A stretch of DNA of 14,299 bases from an uncultured Prevotellaceae bacterium (GTDB lineage: Bacteria; Bacteroidota; Bacteroidia; Bacteroidales; Bacteroidaceae): positions 1-14,299 of the forward strand of contig CATXZX010000006.1 in NCBI GenBank assembly GCA_958404085.1, in the 5' to 3' direction. Below, piece after piece: positions 14,184-14,299 of this stretch. The first letter of the stretch is position 1; the number at the start of each line of letters is the position of its first letter. Below the pieces are notes generated by a model that was not told where the DNA came from, made no database searches, and saw only the letters and a program-made list of their open reading frames with translations. The position numbers were made by a program, and so were the translations under genes.

Positions 14184-14299
14184 CTACTCATAAGAACAAT
14201 CGGAACCGTCATTTGGCACATCTTTTTCCATGCTGCCGCACTTTCCGGTAGGGTTCCGACGACGAGGCCGCACGCCGGCTGTCATCCTGTCCGTCGTCA
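14184..14299 (-). other. Unresolved right edge, possibly the 3' end of a minus-strand gene
   Basis: Two minus-strand frames stay open from the window edge: one to a TAG at 14184-14186 (37 codons, ending in SMEKDVPNDGSDCSYE) and one to a TGA nearer the edge (ending in YRKVRQHGKRCAK). Either could be the C-terminus of a gene whose body lies beyond 14299, and the bidirectional terminator at 14113-14158 would suit it. A short plus-strand frame from an ATG at about 14230 is also open, but has no promoter-like box. I cannot choose between these, and I do not recognise any of the peptides. Confidence 0.25.

Overview
The window looks like chromosomal DNA of a Bacteroidales bacterium. The signs are: promoters of the Bacteroidetes type (TAnnTTTG at -7) in front of most transcription units; starts that mostly lack a Shine-Dalgarno sequence and sit behind A-rich leaders; and families typical of the group (dimeric GlyRS next to an FKBP-like lipoprotein, PgpH-like 7TM-HD protein, DUF2582 winged helix, DUF5723 barrel protein with a lipoprotein partner). 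The coding sequence is GC-rich, so a higher-GC lineage (Alistipes-, Barnesiella- or Muribaculaceae-like) fits better than Bacteroides proper, but I cannot name a genus. I see no phage, transposon, CRISPR, tRNA or rRNA.

Layout: 1-135 is the 3' end of an unidentified gene, followed 5 nt later by tcdA (141-854, tRNA ct6A dehydratase). After a repeat-built hairpin and a new promoter come lolD (1079-1798) and, overlapping it by 4 nt, an S1-domain CvfB-like RNA-binding protein (1795-2649), closed by a strong bidirectional terminator. A 71-residue winged-helix protein (2875-3090) is a single-gene unit. It converges on a minus-strand operon, glyS to an FKBP-like lipoprotein (5425 to 3209), with a hairpin terminator between them. 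glyS and the divergent pgpH-like gene (5913-8030) are separated by 487 nt that hold both promoters and a degenerate array of 21-nt tandem repeats. pgpH and priA (minus, 10491 to 7999) overlap tail to tail by 32 nt. priA and the last operon diverge from a 338-nt spacer that also carries the 21-nt repeat. The last operon is a 580-residue lipoprotein followed by a DUF5723 outer-membrane protein (12612-14006). Two hairpins and an unresolved right edge close the window.

Functionally most genes are housekeeping: tRNA modification and charging, lipoprotein trafficking, RNA binding, c-di-AMP turnover and replication restart. The accessory interest lies in two places. The first is a family of 21-nt units that keeps exact spacing and recurs in four of the intergenic regions, where it forms hairpins and feeds into one terminator. 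The second is the lipoprotein/DUF5723 pair, which looks like an envelope complex of unknown role.
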